This document shows positions 53,519 to 62,937 of a DNA stretch of 64,000 bases, in pieces. Position 1 is the stretch's first letter. Each line of letters opens with the position of its first letter. A program made the translations under genes and the position numbers. Under the pieces are notes generated by a model. It was not told the DNA's origin, made no database searches, and saw only the letters and a program-made list of their open reading frames with translations. The DNA comes from Ectobacillus panaciterrae DSM 19096. GTDB lineage: Bacteria; Bacillota; Bacilli; Bacillales; Bacillaceae_G. The stretch covers positions 1 through 64,000 of the forward strand of contig NZ_AUMR01000014.1 in assembly GCF_000430785.1 (NCBI RefSeq), in the 5' to 3' direction.

Positions 53519-54751
53519 CTACATGAATTTCTGGAGCTTTATATCCAAGTACAGAATCATTTTTTGATTCGGGTCTTTTAAGTTTATTTCGCTGATTTCA
53601 CATATACGTTTTAATCTGTAGCTCAGTGTATTTGTATGAATGTTCAATGCTTTAGCGGCATCATTCACATTGTTGTCTTTATTTAGAAATACTTCCAGTG
53701 TTTCCACAAGATTACTGTTATGCTTTTTATCATATTCATGCAGCTTTTTCAATGCCTGATTTTCGTATTCCTCATGTTTTCTTTGTTCTAGCAGAATGTC
53801 AATGAGTTGATAAATTCCCATGTTTTGATAGCTATGAATGTTTGCAGTTTCAGAAGGGAACTTTTCTTTAATGGACAAGACTCTCAATGTTTCTTTATAT
53901 GCTTTCGCAATTTTTTGGTAGTCTTTATAGATGCTGCTGAATGCTGGCCTGATTGCTGCGATGCCGAACCGCTTTTCCATATTGTGTACAAATGCCTCAA
54001 CAAAGCGATTAATTTCATGAAACGGCTGTTCAATATGATCTAATGAGGTAAGCAGAATAAGCTGATTGCAGTCGATGGTGTAAAGCATTACCTTTAAATG
54101 TTGGCTTGTTTGCAAGAGATATGAAATTTGTTTTTCTTCCTCAGTTGTAATGTCATCCTGAAATTGAAACGCAGAGATAGTAAAAGAAGAGGCAGGAGTA
54201 ATATGAAATGCATGAAGGTTTTCAATAATTTCCTCATTTACTTTCATATGCCCCGTTAATAGTTTCCAGAAAAACTCTTGTGAGCGCTCTTCCTTTTTAT
54301 TTTTACGTGTTTGCAGTTGCAATAGCTTGCTTTTTACAGATTCTGCCGCTGCTTTTAGCAAAGTGCAATCTTGCTCTGTCAAAGCTTTATCAATCTCGAG
54401 AGCCCAAATAAAGCCTAGAACATCGTCTTTATTCCAGATAGAAACAGCTACTCGGTCACCAAGCCCAACATCGTCTATACTCTTCACACGAATGGGCTCA
54501 TTATTTTTTAAAAGTGCGGGGATAATCCCTTCTTTCCATAAACTAGTAATTACTTTTTCAGGTACGCGGCGTCCGATAATTGTTGCGATTCTTGCGGGGT
54601 CTGTTCGCTCATCATGTGTGCTGTACGCAAGGAGACGGTGATTTGCATCCTCAATTGTAATAGAACATTGTAGAATTTCACTAATTACATCAGCAAATTC
54701 TTCTAAGCTATCGAAAGCAGTTTTAAACGGATTGTTATTCATATATTTCAA
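53519..54751 (-). CDS. adeR: PucR-family activator, AdeR-like
   Basis: Transcription factor of 410 residues. It has an N-terminal PucR/GAF-like sensor part (about 1-150), a GGDEF-like CdaR middle domain (about 175-300) and a C-terminal PucR helix-turn-helix, NVNDAAKALNIHTNTLSYRLKRI (about 367-389). Directly upstream of ald, it is the counterpart of B. subtilis AdeR, which activates ald in response to L-alanine. TTG at 54751 has GAGGGTG at 8 bases; an ATG at 54742 is the alternative start. Confidence 0.88.
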   Translation of the reverse strand: MKYMNNNPFKTAFDSLEEFADVISEILQCSITIEDANHRLLAYSTHDERTDPARIATIIGRRVPEKVITSLWKEGIIPALLKNNEPIRVKSIDDVGLGDRVAVSIWNKDDVLGFIWALEIDKALTEQDCTLLKAAAESVKSKLLQLQTRKNKKEERSQEFFWKLLTGHMKVNEEIIENLHAFHITPASSFTISAFQFQDDITTEEEKQISYLLQTSQHLKVMLYTIDCNQLILLTSLDHIEQPFHEINRFVEAFVHNMEKRFGIAAIRPAFSSIYKDYQKIAKAYKETLRVLSIKEKFPSETANIHSYQNMGIYQLIDILLEQRKHEEYENQALKKLHEYDKKHNSNLVETLEVFLNKDNNVNDAAKALNIHTNTLSYRLKRICEISEINLKDPNQKMILYLDIKLQKFM

Positions 54752-55086
54752 GATTCATTCACCCTCGTATAAGTATATTTTACTTGTTAGGAAACCTTAC
54801 AATAGTTCCGTTTGTGTAAATCAACAAAATGATAACATATTTTTTAGATTTTTTCACAATAAAAAATTCACAAAAGCTTAAAAATGTTGTAATATGACTC
54901 TTGAAATCTTCTAATCGTGAGCTTATATATGAAGCATTAGAGATTAGTTGTAGCGGCGATACACTTTTCTTTCGTGTAAAGGAAAGAGCCAACCCGGCCT
55001 TAGTAGTTAGCCTGTTATTTTTTGTACCAATTAATATGGAAGTAAACATCACACGTTTTGCAGTAAAACATTATAGGGGTGAGAGA

Positions 55087-56490
55087 ATGATGCAGGGAAA
55101 AGGTAATGAAAAAGAACTTCATCGCGGATTGGAAGAAAGGCATATCACTCTTATGTCGTTAGGGGCGGCTATCGGGGTCGGACTGTTCCTCGGTTCCGCA
55201 TCTGCTATTAAGCTGGCGGGTCCCGGGATTTTGCTGGCATACGGCTTCAGCGGCATTATCATGTTTTTCATTATGAGGGCTCTTGGAGAGATGGCGATTC
55301 AAAAGCCTGTGGCAGGTTCGTTCAGCAAGTATGCGCGTGACTATTTAGGCCCTCTTGCCGGTTATTTGACAGGATGGAATTATTGGTTTTTATGGGTTGT
55401 TACTTGTATGGCGGAAATTACAGCGGTTGGTATTTATATGAAATACTGGTTCCCGGATGTTCCGACTTGGATTTGGGCATTGGCTGCGCTTGTTATTATG
55501 ACAACAGTCAATTTCTTGGCTGTAAAGGCATACGGGGAGTTGGAGTTTTGGTTCGCGCTTATTAAGATTGTGACGATTATCGCTATGATTGCGATTAGTG
55601 CGGGAATGATTGTTTTTGGTATCGGAAACGGCGGCATCGCTACAGGCATTCATAATTTATGGGAGCATGGCGGCTTTTTACCGAACGGAATCAGCGGCGT
55701 TCTCATGTCGTTGCAGATGGTTATGTTCGCTTATCTGGGCATTGAAATGATCGGTGTTACAGCCGGAGAAGTTAAAAATCCGGAGAAAACGCTAGCGAAA
55801 GCAATCGATTCTGTATTCTGGCGTATTTTAATCTTTTATGTAGGGGCACTTTTCGTTATTATGGCCATTTATCCTTGGAATGAAATTGGCACACAAGGGA
55901 GCCCGTTCGTTTTGACATTTGAGAAATTTGGAATTAAGTCGGCAGCAGGTATTATCAACTTTGTCGTGCTGACAGCGGCTCTTTCTTCCTGCAACAGCGG
56001 TATCTTCAGTACGGGACGTATGCTGTTCAACTTAGCGGAGCACGGTGAAGCACCGAAGCAATACAGCGCTCTTACAAAAGGCGGCGTTCCGGGCAAGGCT
56101 GTTTTAGCTTCTGCAGCCGCTTTATTAATAGGTGTCGTGCTGAACTATATGGTGCCGGCAAAAGTATTTACATGGGTAACGAGCATCGCCACATTCGGAG
56201 CGATCTGGACGTGGGCTGTTATTTTGTTATCTCAAATCCGTTACCGCAAGAGCTTGCAGCCAGAGATGCAAAAACAACTAAAGTATAAAATGCCTTTTTT
56301 CCCATATGCTTCTTACGTTTCACTAGCATTTTTAGCAGCGGTCATCGGCCTTATGGCTTATAATCCTGACACAAGAATTGCGCTTGCTGTCGGACCGGCT
56401 TGGTTCGGCATCTTGGTGGCCTTTTACTACGGTAAAGGACTTCACAAAAGAAATCAGAAGGAGTATTCACAGGAAAAGCAAATTGGCTGA
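55087..56490 (+). CDS. Amino-acid permease (APC family), probable alanine uptake
   Basis: A 467-residue, twelve-helix permease. The N-terminal LEERHITLMSLGAAIGVGLFLGSASAIKLAGPGIL is the typical AAT-subfamily motif (GAAIGVGLFLGS, helix 1). FALIKIVTIIAMI and SCNSGIFSTGRML are further conserved helices. Members include the alanine, proline and D-serine/glycine carriers. Divergent from adeR-ald, it is most simply an alanine importer. Starts at 55087 or 55090 (adjacent ATGs) behind GGGGTGAG. An upstream frame extension to 54901 is rejected. Confidence 0.88.
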   Translation: MMQGKGNEKELHRGLEERHITLMSLGAAIGVGLFLGSASAIKLAGPGILLAYGFSGIIMFFIMRALGEMAIQKPVAGSFSKYARDYLGPLAGYLTGWNYWFLWVVTCMAEITAVGIYMKYWFPDVPTWIWALAALVIMTTVNFLAVKAYGELEFWFALIKIVTIIAMIAISAGMIVFGIGNGGIATGIHNLWEHGGFLPNGISGVLMSLQMVMFAYLGIEMIGVTAGEVKNPEKTLAKAIDSVFWRILIFYVGALFVIMAIYPWNEIGTQGSPFVLTFEKFGIKSAAGIINFVVLTAALSSCNSGIFSTGRMLFNLAEHGEAPKQYSALTKGGVPGKAVLASAAALLIGVVLNYMVPAKVFTWVTSIATFGAIWTWAVILLSQIRYRKSLQPEMQKQLKYKMPFFPYASYVSLAFLAAVIGLMAYNPDTRIALAVGPAWFGILVAFYYGKGLHKRNQKEYSQEKQIG

Positions 56491-56494
56491 AAAG

Positions 56495-56526
56495 AAGCGG
56501 GGCTCATTAATGAGCCTCGCTTTTTT
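56495..56526 (+). terminator. Terminator after the permease gene
   Basis: AGCG-GGCTCAT/ATGAGCC-CGCT stem followed by TTTTTT. Confidence 0.87.
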
Positions 56527-56603
56527 AGTTACCCAATAAATGAATGGTATAGTGGCATAATACATATATAAATGAAAAAATAAATGACCAGGTGACTTGT
56601 GAT

Positions 56604-59225
56604 ATGAAGCAAATATGGTATATTTACACGAATGATATTCGCAACATAGCAAAGCATTGGGCCGCTATTATCATTGTACTCGGTCTCATGATTTTACCAT
56701 CGCTTTATGCGTGGTTTAATATAGGTGCTTCGTGGAATCCGTATGCAAATACGAAAGATGTCCCGATTGCAGTGGCAAACCAAGATGCAGGTGCGAATTT
56801 GCGCGGAAAAGATATTGATATCGGGAAAGAAATCGTGAAGTCTTTAAAAAAGAATAAAAATCTCGGATGGAAATTTGTTGATGAACAGCAAGCGATAGAA
56901 GGGGTAAAACACGGAAAGTACTATGCAAGCATTACGATACCAAAAGATTTCTCTGAGAAAATCACAACGGTTTTAAGCGACAATCCGACAAAACCGGAGC
57001 TTGACTATTATGTGAATGAGAAAATTAATGCGATCGCACCGAAGATCACAGCAAAGGGCGCAGCAGGCGTTACGGAGGAAGTAAGCAAAAACTTCGTGAA
57101 AACGGCAAACGGAGAGATGTTTAAGCTTTTCAATAAGCTCGGCATCGATCTTGAAGCCAACCTACCCACCATTGAGAAGGTGAAAGAGCTTATCTTCAGA
57201 TTAGAAGGACAGTTTCCTGAAATTCATCGAGTGATTGATACTGCATTAGACGATGCAGGGAAGGCGCAGGGACTTGTGAAAACAGCGCAGGACAGTTTGC
57301 CGGCCGTTGAAGATCTGATTTCGGGCGGCCAGCAGATGACAAAGGATTTAGATGCATTTTTCGCAAGGAATCAAGATGTGTTGGAAAAAGCGCCAGCGGT
57401 AGTGAAGAGCGACTTGATGAAGCTGCAGGAAGCTGCAAATGGGGTAGTCCAGATTACGGATTTTCTTCAAAATCCGGCAGACAATATTGATTTGAATAAG
57501 CTGAGTGAAGAGGATTTTCGGAATATAGCGGATGTTTTGAAGCATAAGCTGGAAACAGTGCGTTTCATCGCTAGCGGAGTAGGCGCTCCGGTTAACGGAG
57601 ATCTGGCTGCAGCGCAGCTGAAAGAAGTGCTCCAAGAGAAAAAGAAATTCGCGGATCTTAGCAGGGAAGCTGCAGATTCCTTGCTCCGATTTTCAAGCCA
57701 GCTGAATGATCGATATCAGACGCACATTTTCGATAGCTCTATTGAGAGACTGCAAACTGCTCAAAAAAATTTCACGGCTTTGGACAGCAAAATCGATGAG
57801 GCTCTCGCCGTAATCGATAAAGGCGGGAAAGTACCAAAAGAGCAGCTGGATGCGATTAATCAGTCTTCTAAGGAAGCTGCAGTCGCTTTGAACCAAGTAT
57901 TGTCGAGCTACGAGGGGAATCTTGCAAAATTGGAGCAATTCAAACAAAGCGGAATCAACTTAGACCAGGAAAAAGGGCAATTACATACAATTATCGATCG
58001 CTCTAATGCCGCGATTCAGTTAATTGACAGCATGATACCGGTATTGAATGACATAAATCAGCTTACAGGCGGAAATGAGGCTGATCCTGCGGTTCGTCAG
58101 CTTCTTCAAGCGAGAGGAGATTTTCAAAAAGCAAACGATTTGGCTTATGCAGCTTTAGATGCCATTAATAAAGGGAAAAAACCGGCTAAAGATATCATTG
58201 ATGGCATGAATGCGATATCCAAGGAGGCTTCAAAAGCGTTAGGTGATATTTTAGCGAGATATGATTCTGAAATCGTCCCGCGTTTCAATAATGCAATTGC
58301 TCGTACAAAACAAATGTCAAAAGATGTATTCAGAATTTTAAGCAGCGCAAATGAAAGTCTGCCAACTATAAAAAAACTGCTCGATGATGCTGCAAAAGGT
58401 CTTGTATTAGGGATAGGAGAGGTCAAAAAAGTAAAAGCGGATCTTCCGGGTGTCGAGGCTAAAATCAAAGACCTTGCTGCTAAAATACGTGATTTCGAGT
58501 CAAAAGAGAATATTCGCGATGTAATTAAACTGTTAAAAAATGACGTGGAAAAAGAAAAGGATTTCTTTGCGAATCCAGTGAAGCTGAAGGAGAATAGACT
58601 GTTCCCTGTATCGAACTACGGCTCGGCGATGTCTCCGTTTTATACAGTGTTATCGTTATGGGTAGGGGCATTGCTGCTTGTTTCTTTGCTGACTGTAGAC
58701 GTTCATGACGGAGCGGCTTATAAAAGCCATCACGTTTACTTTGGGCGCTTCTTAACGTTTCTGACAATCGCGCTCGTACAATCATTTATTGTGACAATGG
58801 GCGATATGTTCATACTCGGCACATATGTCGCCGATAAATTCTGGTTTGTGCTGTTCGGTTTGCTGATCAGCACAGTCTTCGTGCTCATTGTATACTCGCT
58901 CGTATCGGTCTTTGGCAATGTGGGGAAATCCATGGCGATTATTTTGCTCGTGCTTCAGGTTGCCGGCTCGGGCGGAACGTTCCCAATTCAAATGACGCCT
59001 AAGTTTTTCCAGGTCATTTACCCGTTTTTACCGTTCACCTATGCAATTAGCATCATACGTGAGACGGTTGGCGGCATACTGTGGGATATCGTTTGGAAGG
59101 ATCTCTTCATTCTAAGTATGTATATCATCATCATGTTTGTAATGGCCTTGGTGCTCAAAAAGCCTATCAATAAATCGAGTGAAAAGTTTATGGAAAACGC
59201 AAAGGGAAGCAAGCTGATTCATTAA
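56604..59225 (+). CDS. YhgE/Pip-type ABC-2 membrane protein
   Basis: An 873-residue membrane protein. One N-terminal helix (about 20-40, IIIVLGLMILPSLYAWFNIG) is followed by a long extracytoplasmic region (about 45-690) rich in helices and coiled coil. Five or six C-terminal helices (about 690-865) form an ABC-2-type core. The Pip motif NIGASWNPYANTKDVPIAVAN sits just after helix 1. The family includes the phage-infection protein Pip of lactococci and YhgE of B. subtilis; the native role may be surface export. Start at 56604 (ATG) rather than GTG at 56592. The downstream ORF overlaps by 1 base. Confidence 0.9.
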   Translation: MKQIWYIYTNDIRNIAKHWAAIIIVLGLMILPSLYAWFNIGASWNPYANTKDVPIAVANQDAGANLRGKDIDIGKEIVKSLKKNKNLGWKFVDEQQAIEGVKHGKYYASITIPKDFSEKITTVLSDNPTKPELDYYVNEKINAIAPKITAKGAAGVTEEVSKNFVKTANGEMFKLFNKLGIDLEANLPTIEKVKELIFRLEGQFPEIHRVIDTALDDAGKAQGLVKTAQDSLPAVEDLISGGQQMTKDLDAFFARNQDVLEKAPAVVKSDLMKLQEAANGVVQITDFLQNPADNIDLNKLSEEDFRNIADVLKHKLETVRFIASGVGAPVNGDLAAAQLKEVLQEKKKFADLSREAADSLLRFSSQLNDRYQTHIFDSSIERLQTAQKNFTALDSKIDEALAVIDKGGKVPKEQLDAINQSSKEAAVALNQVLSSYEGNLAKLEQFKQSGINLDQEKGQLHTIIDRSNAAIQLIDSMIPVLNDINQLTGGNEADPAVRQLLQARGDFQKANDLAYAALDAINKGKKPAKDIIDGMNAISKEASKALGDILARYDSEIVPRFNNAIARTKQMSKDVFRILSSANESLPTIKKLLDDAAKGLVLGIGEVKKVKADLPGVEAKIKDLAAKIRDFESKENIRDVIKLLKNDVEKEKDFFANPVKLKENRLFPVSNYGSAMSPFYTVLSLWVGALLLVSLLTVDVHDGAAYKSHHVYFGRFLTFLTIALVQSFIVTMGDMFILGTYVADKFWFVLFGLLISTVFVLIVYSLVSVFGNVGKSMAIILLVLQVAGSGGTFPIQMTPKFFQVIYPFLPFTYAISIIRETVGGILWDIVWKDLFILSMYIIIMFVMALVLKKPINKSSEKFMENAKGSKLIH

Positions 59226-59485
59226 TGGAAATGCATCGCTGGCTTTTACATTCATGGCAGCAAGAAAAGCAAACAATCGTTATGGTAACCCATGATTTAG
59301 ATGAAGCAATTTTACTGTCCAACCGAATCTTTATCATGTCACAGCAGCCATCGACTATTATCGGTGAGGTGAAAGTGAATTTACTTCGCCCGCGCAGCAT
59401 GGATATGCTGACGTCAGCAGAGTTAAAAGAAGATAAAGCGGAAATTTTGCGTATACTGATTCCTTATATGAGGAAGGAAAGCTAA
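59225..59485 (+). pseudogene. C-terminal fragment of an ABC transporter ATPase
   Basis: 86 codons, start overlapping the yhgE-like stop (TAATG). It reads MVTHDLDEAILLSNRIFIMS, the H-loop and following D-loop region of a TauB/SsuB/NrtD-type ATPase, then IGEVKVNLLRPRS. Walker A, signature and Walker B are all absent. It is a relic, not a partner for the neighbouring permease. It is not obviously translated well: no ribosome site beyond coupling. Confidence 0.8.
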
Positions 59486-59488
59486 AGG

Positions 59489-59520
59489 AAAAGCAGATGG
59501 CCTAAGCCATCTGCTTTTTC
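59489..59520. terminator. Bidirectional terminator
   Basis: AAAAGCAGATGGC/GCCATCTGCTTTT perfect stem with CTAA loop between converging genes. Confidence 0.92.
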
Positions 59521-59523
59521 TGA

Positions 59524-60138
59524 TTAATTATTGATATAACGCTCAAATACAAATCCAAAATCCTTCACATTATATTGCTTTCTCGCATCCATTAGCCAAG
59601 AGAAAGCAGCGCCGTTCAATTCCTTGAATTGGTCCACTACGCTGTTTTCCGGACTGGAAACGCGGCTTAGTGTGGCGGAAGCCAATTGCAAGCTTTGCTG
59701 GGCATAATTTAAAGATATTTCATTTTCATGGGAAAGTTCCTCGATTTTAATTAGGGCCTTATATAAATCCTTCAGCTCTTCCAAATGCTTTTTATGTACA
59801 TCAATGGAATAGTATTCAGCACCCATATTAAATTTCAATTCAACGTCCAAATCTACTGTACCCGCGGTTTCAAGCATAACACCGGAGATTTTGTGCGTGC
59901 TGTAGCTTAGGCGACGAAGCTTGCGCTTTTTGCTTGTTGCGCTTGTACCGTCGAGGTGCACCAGTGCTTTATTTGTAAAGCAATATTCATCTGATTTTGA
60001 TTTGATTAGGAAGAAAATTTTCTCATCATCTTCGTGCATGATATAATCGTCTGCATCTACTTTATCGTAATCCTTCGGCTGGATTACAGATCCCACATCA
60101 CTTAATCCAAGAACGTCAGCTGCTATTTTTCCAAACAT
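59524..60138 (-). CDS. yvbH: PH-domain protein, YvbH-like
   Basis: A 204-residue soluble protein. Residues about 30-135 are a bacterial pleckstrin-homology-like domain (FFLIKSKSDEYCFTNKALVHLDG, ISGVMLETAGTVDLDVELKFN). The C-terminal part (about 140-204) is the helical YvbH oligomerisation segment. Length and domain order match B. subtilis YvbH. Function unknown; it may bind a membrane or protein partner. GAAAGGGCTG site precedes the start. Confidence 0.88.
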   Translation of the reverse strand: MFGKIAADVLGLSDVGSVIQPKDYDKVDADDYIMHEDDEKIFFLIKSKSDEYCFTNKALVHLDGTSATSKKRKLRRLSYSTHKISGVMLETAGTVDLDVELKFNMGAEYYSIDVHKKHLEELKDLYKALIKIEELSHENEISLNYAQQSLQLASATLSRVSSPENSVVDQFKELNGAAFSWLMDARKQYNVKDFGFVFERYINN

Positions 60139-60335
60139 ATTATCAGCCCTTTCTTCGTTTGTTTCGGGTTTATCAGTCTTTATTATAACATGGGCAGGGT
60201 ATTGTTTTTGTTAAAATTTTCAATTTTCTTATTGTACATATGAACGCTAGAAAAGTAAGAGCTTTTTTATCATAGAGAAAGAAGATATTGCCAATTATAA
60301 GAATACGGTATATTGAGGAGAAGGGAGGACATCAT

Positions 60336-61832
60336 GTGCAAGAACAACAAACGTTTGGCGCTCCTATTGAATCCATGTCTGCTTTAGTGCAAATGTTTCA
60401 AAAATCCAAGGACTTTATCCGGTTTCGCCCTAAGGACATAAATCCTCAAATTATCATTTCTTTTTTTCGCACTCTAATCAATGAAGAAACGCTGCATAGA
60501 GATGTTTTACCGTATATGCCAACAAGCGAAATTCTGTCATTCCATGATTTGAAGGCTGTGTTGCCGATAGAAGCGATGGAGATTACAGATAACGTTGAAC
60601 AAATTTCCAGTAAAGTGCTAAACGGTTACGCCATGATTGAAATAGATGGGGATCATGCCTTCTGTTTATTGGTAAGCTTGTGCAATAAGGAAGGAAGACA
60701 AATTTCGGTTCCTGAAATTGAATATAATGTTGTGGGGCCGCAGGAGGCATTCGTAGAGCTGCTCGACATCAATTTAAACCTGCTGCGCCGCAGGCTTCCG
60801 ACCCCGTATTTACAGGTTGAAGAACTGGAGATAGGAAGCTTGTCCCATACACGGGTGGCGGTTACCTTTATCGATGGAATCGCCAATGAAGAAAACATAC
60901 AGCATGTACTGGACAAGCTGCGGAATATCGAAATTGATCATATACAAGATAGCTCTTATCTGATCCGAGCGATCGAGGATAATCCAAATTCCTTGTTTCC
61001 TCAGTCCATCAATACAGAACGTCCTGACCGGGTGGCGGGTGTATTGGCCGAAGGGAAAATTGCGATTTTTGTGAATGGTTCTCCTTTTGCCATTACGCTG
61101 CCGACAACGTTTGTGGAGTTTTTTGCTGCTGTAGATGACTATAATCTTCCATGGCTGATGGCAACCACATTCCGGCTGCTAAGAGGATTTGCCGTGTTGT
61201 TCTCCATGCTGGCAACACCTTTATATGTCGCTGTTTTAACGTATCATTATGAGTTGATTCCAAAGGAGCTCTTGAAAACTCTCATTGTATCCAGAAGCAA
61301 AATTCCCTTTCCGCCTGTGATTGAAGCGCTGTTTTTGGAAGTCGTCATCGAATTGCTCCGTGAGGCCGGTGCGCGTTTGCCTTCCAAAGTGGCACTTACG
61401 GTAGGTATCGTAGGCGGTATCGTAATTGGACAGGCAGCGGTAGCAGCAAGTCTGACCAGCAATATTTTGATTATTATCGTTGCGTTATCGGCATTGGCTT
61501 CTTTTACGACGCCTATCTACAAAATCGGCAATGCGCTTCGCTTGACTCGCTTCCCGTTTATTCTTTCAGCGCAGTTTTTGGGAATGTTCGGAATCATTTC
61601 ATTTAGTTTATTTTTGCTGACGCATTTAGTACGAGCGAAATCTTTGGGACGCCCGTATTTGGCGCCTTTTTATCCGACCCGATTGGCGGATTGGAAAGAT
61701 AGTATCATTCGTCTGCCGCTCTCAACATTTTCTGAGCGCCCTATCACCGCACGCGCTCGCTATCGGAATCGTTTTGACAAAGAGAAAGTAAAGCGGCAGA
61801 AAGAGAAGACAAAAAGTGATTTTGACGAATAG
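60336..61832 (+). CDS. Spore germination receptor subunit A (GerA family)
   Basis: Inner-spore-membrane nutrient-receptor subunit. The 498-residue protein has a large hydrophilic N-terminal domain (about 1-240) and about five membrane helices (about 250-430): LATPLYVAVLTYHYELIPKELL, PPVIEALFLEVVIELLREAG, RLPSKVALTVGIVGGIVIG. These are GerAA hallmarks. The GTG start at 60336 follows AGGGAGG by 7 bases; the frame opens further upstream, but with no site. The gerB gene follows after 16 bases and gerC overlaps that, giving the usual A-B-C order. The sensed nutrient cannot be inferred. Confidence 0.9.
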   Translation: MQEQQTFGAPIESMSALVQMFQKSKDFIRFRPKDINPQIIISFFRTLINEETLHRDVLPYMPTSEILSFHDLKAVLPIEAMEITDNVEQISSKVLNGYAMIEIDGDHAFCLLVSLCNKEGRQISVPEIEYNVVGPQEAFVELLDINLNLLRRRLPTPYLQVEELEIGSLSHTRVAVTFIDGIANEENIQHVLDKLRNIEIDHIQDSSYLIRAIEDNPNSLFPQSINTERPDRVAGVLAEGKIAIFVNGSPFAITLPTTFVEFFAAVDDYNLPWLMATTFRLLRGFAVLFSMLATPLYVAVLTYHYELIPKELLKTLIVSRSKIPFPPVIEALFLEVVIELLREAGARLPSKVALTVGIVGGIVIGQAAVAASLTSNILIIIVALSALASFTTPIYKIGNALRLTRFPFILSAQFLGMFGIISFSLFLLTHLVRAKSLGRPYLAPFYPTRLADWKDSIIRLPLSTFSERPITARARYRNRFDKEKVKRQKEKTKSDFDE

Positions 61833-61848
61833 AAGGTAGGGATGTAGC

Positions 61849-62937
61849 ATGAAGTCTGTTCCTGTACAATATCAAGTGTCGCCCTATCTTGTCTTTTTTC
61901 TTGTTCATTCGCTGCAGGTAGGGGTTGGGATACTCGGATTTGAGAGGATTGTAGCTAAGTTTGTCGGAAATGACGGATGGATCAGTATGCTTTTGGCCGG
62001 ATTGACTGTAAACGGTGTTATATGGATTATTTATAAAATATTGAGCCGGTCTGACGATGACATTATTGCTGTTCATAAGCAAGTGTGGGGGAAATGGGCG
62101 GGAGGAGGATTCAGCTTGCTGTTTCTTGTCTACTTGTTTATTTCCGGCACGACTATTTTGCGTTCATATATAGAAGTTCTTCAGGTTTGGATGTTTTCTA
62201 ATGTCCAAACGTGGGTATTTGCCATTATACTGCTGTCTTTAACCTATTATATTATCTCCGGCGGATTCCGGGTTGTGACGGGAATGTGCTTTTTCGGAGT
62301 AGTGGTGCCGGCCTTTCTCGTGTTTACATTTTTTTATCCTTTAAAATATGCGGATTTCCGTAATCTTCTGCCGATTTTCAATCATTCTCCTCAAGAAATT
62401 ATGATGGGGATGCAGGGATGTCTCTTCAGCATCATGGGATTTGAATTGCTCCTCATGTATTATCCTTTTATTAAAGATGGTCAAAAATCGCAAAAATACG
62501 CACATTTTGGTGCTGTAGTAACAACGGTCATCTACACATATTTAACGGTTCTTACTTTTGCGTTTTTCAGTGAAAATCAACTGTCGCGCAGCATATGGGC
62601 CTATTTAAGCATGATTAAAATCATTGAATTTCCGTTTATAGAGCGGTTTGAATATATTCTCATTTCCTTCTGGGCTTTTGTTATTATACCTAACATCGTT
62701 TTGACTTTATGGGCAGCGAACCGAGGATTGAAGGAGCTTTTTCAGATTAAGCAAAAGTACGGACTATTGGCCCTTTTATTCATTGCGCTCGTTTGCAACA
62801 TCATCATGGATGATCGCGAAAAGATTAATATGATGAACGCTTTTGTCGGAAAAGCGGGGCTGTATCTTGTATATATATACCTCCCTGTATTGCTGCTTGT
62901 TCAGACGATCAAACGGAAGATGAGGAAAAAAGCATGA
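61849..62937 (+). CDS. Spore germination receptor subunit B (GerB family)
   Basis: A 362-residue, ten-helix membrane protein of the APC superfamily (spore_permease). The N-terminal VQYQVSPYLVFFLVHSLQVGVGILGF and central LLPIFNHSPQEIMMGMQG segments fit GerAB/GerKB. It is likely to hold the germinant-binding pocket. AAGGTAGGGA ribosome site. The stop overlaps the gerC start (ATGA), implying coupled translation. Confidence 0.92.
   Translation: MKSVPVQYQVSPYLVFFLVHSLQVGVGILGFERIVAKFVGNDGWISMLLAGLTVNGVIWIIYKILSRSDDDIIAVHKQVWGKWAGGGFSLLFLVYLFISGTTILRSYIEVLQVWMFSNVQTWVFAIILLSLTYYIISGGFRVVTGMCFFGVVVPAFLVFTFFYPLKYADFRNLLPIFNHSPQEIMMGMQGCLFSIMGFELLLMYYPFIKDGQKSQKYAHFGAVVTTVIYTYLTVLTFAFFSENQLSRSIWAYLSMIKIIEFPFIERFEYILISFWAFVIIPNIVLTLWAANRGLKELFQIKQKYGLLALLFIALVCNIIMDDREKINMMNAFVGKAGLYLVYIYLPVLLLVQTIKRKMRKKA

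Noticed and set aside
54901-55086. Extension of the permease gene to 54901
   Set aside because: The added 62 residues do not resemble permease N-termini, and the strong ribosome site lies before 55087.
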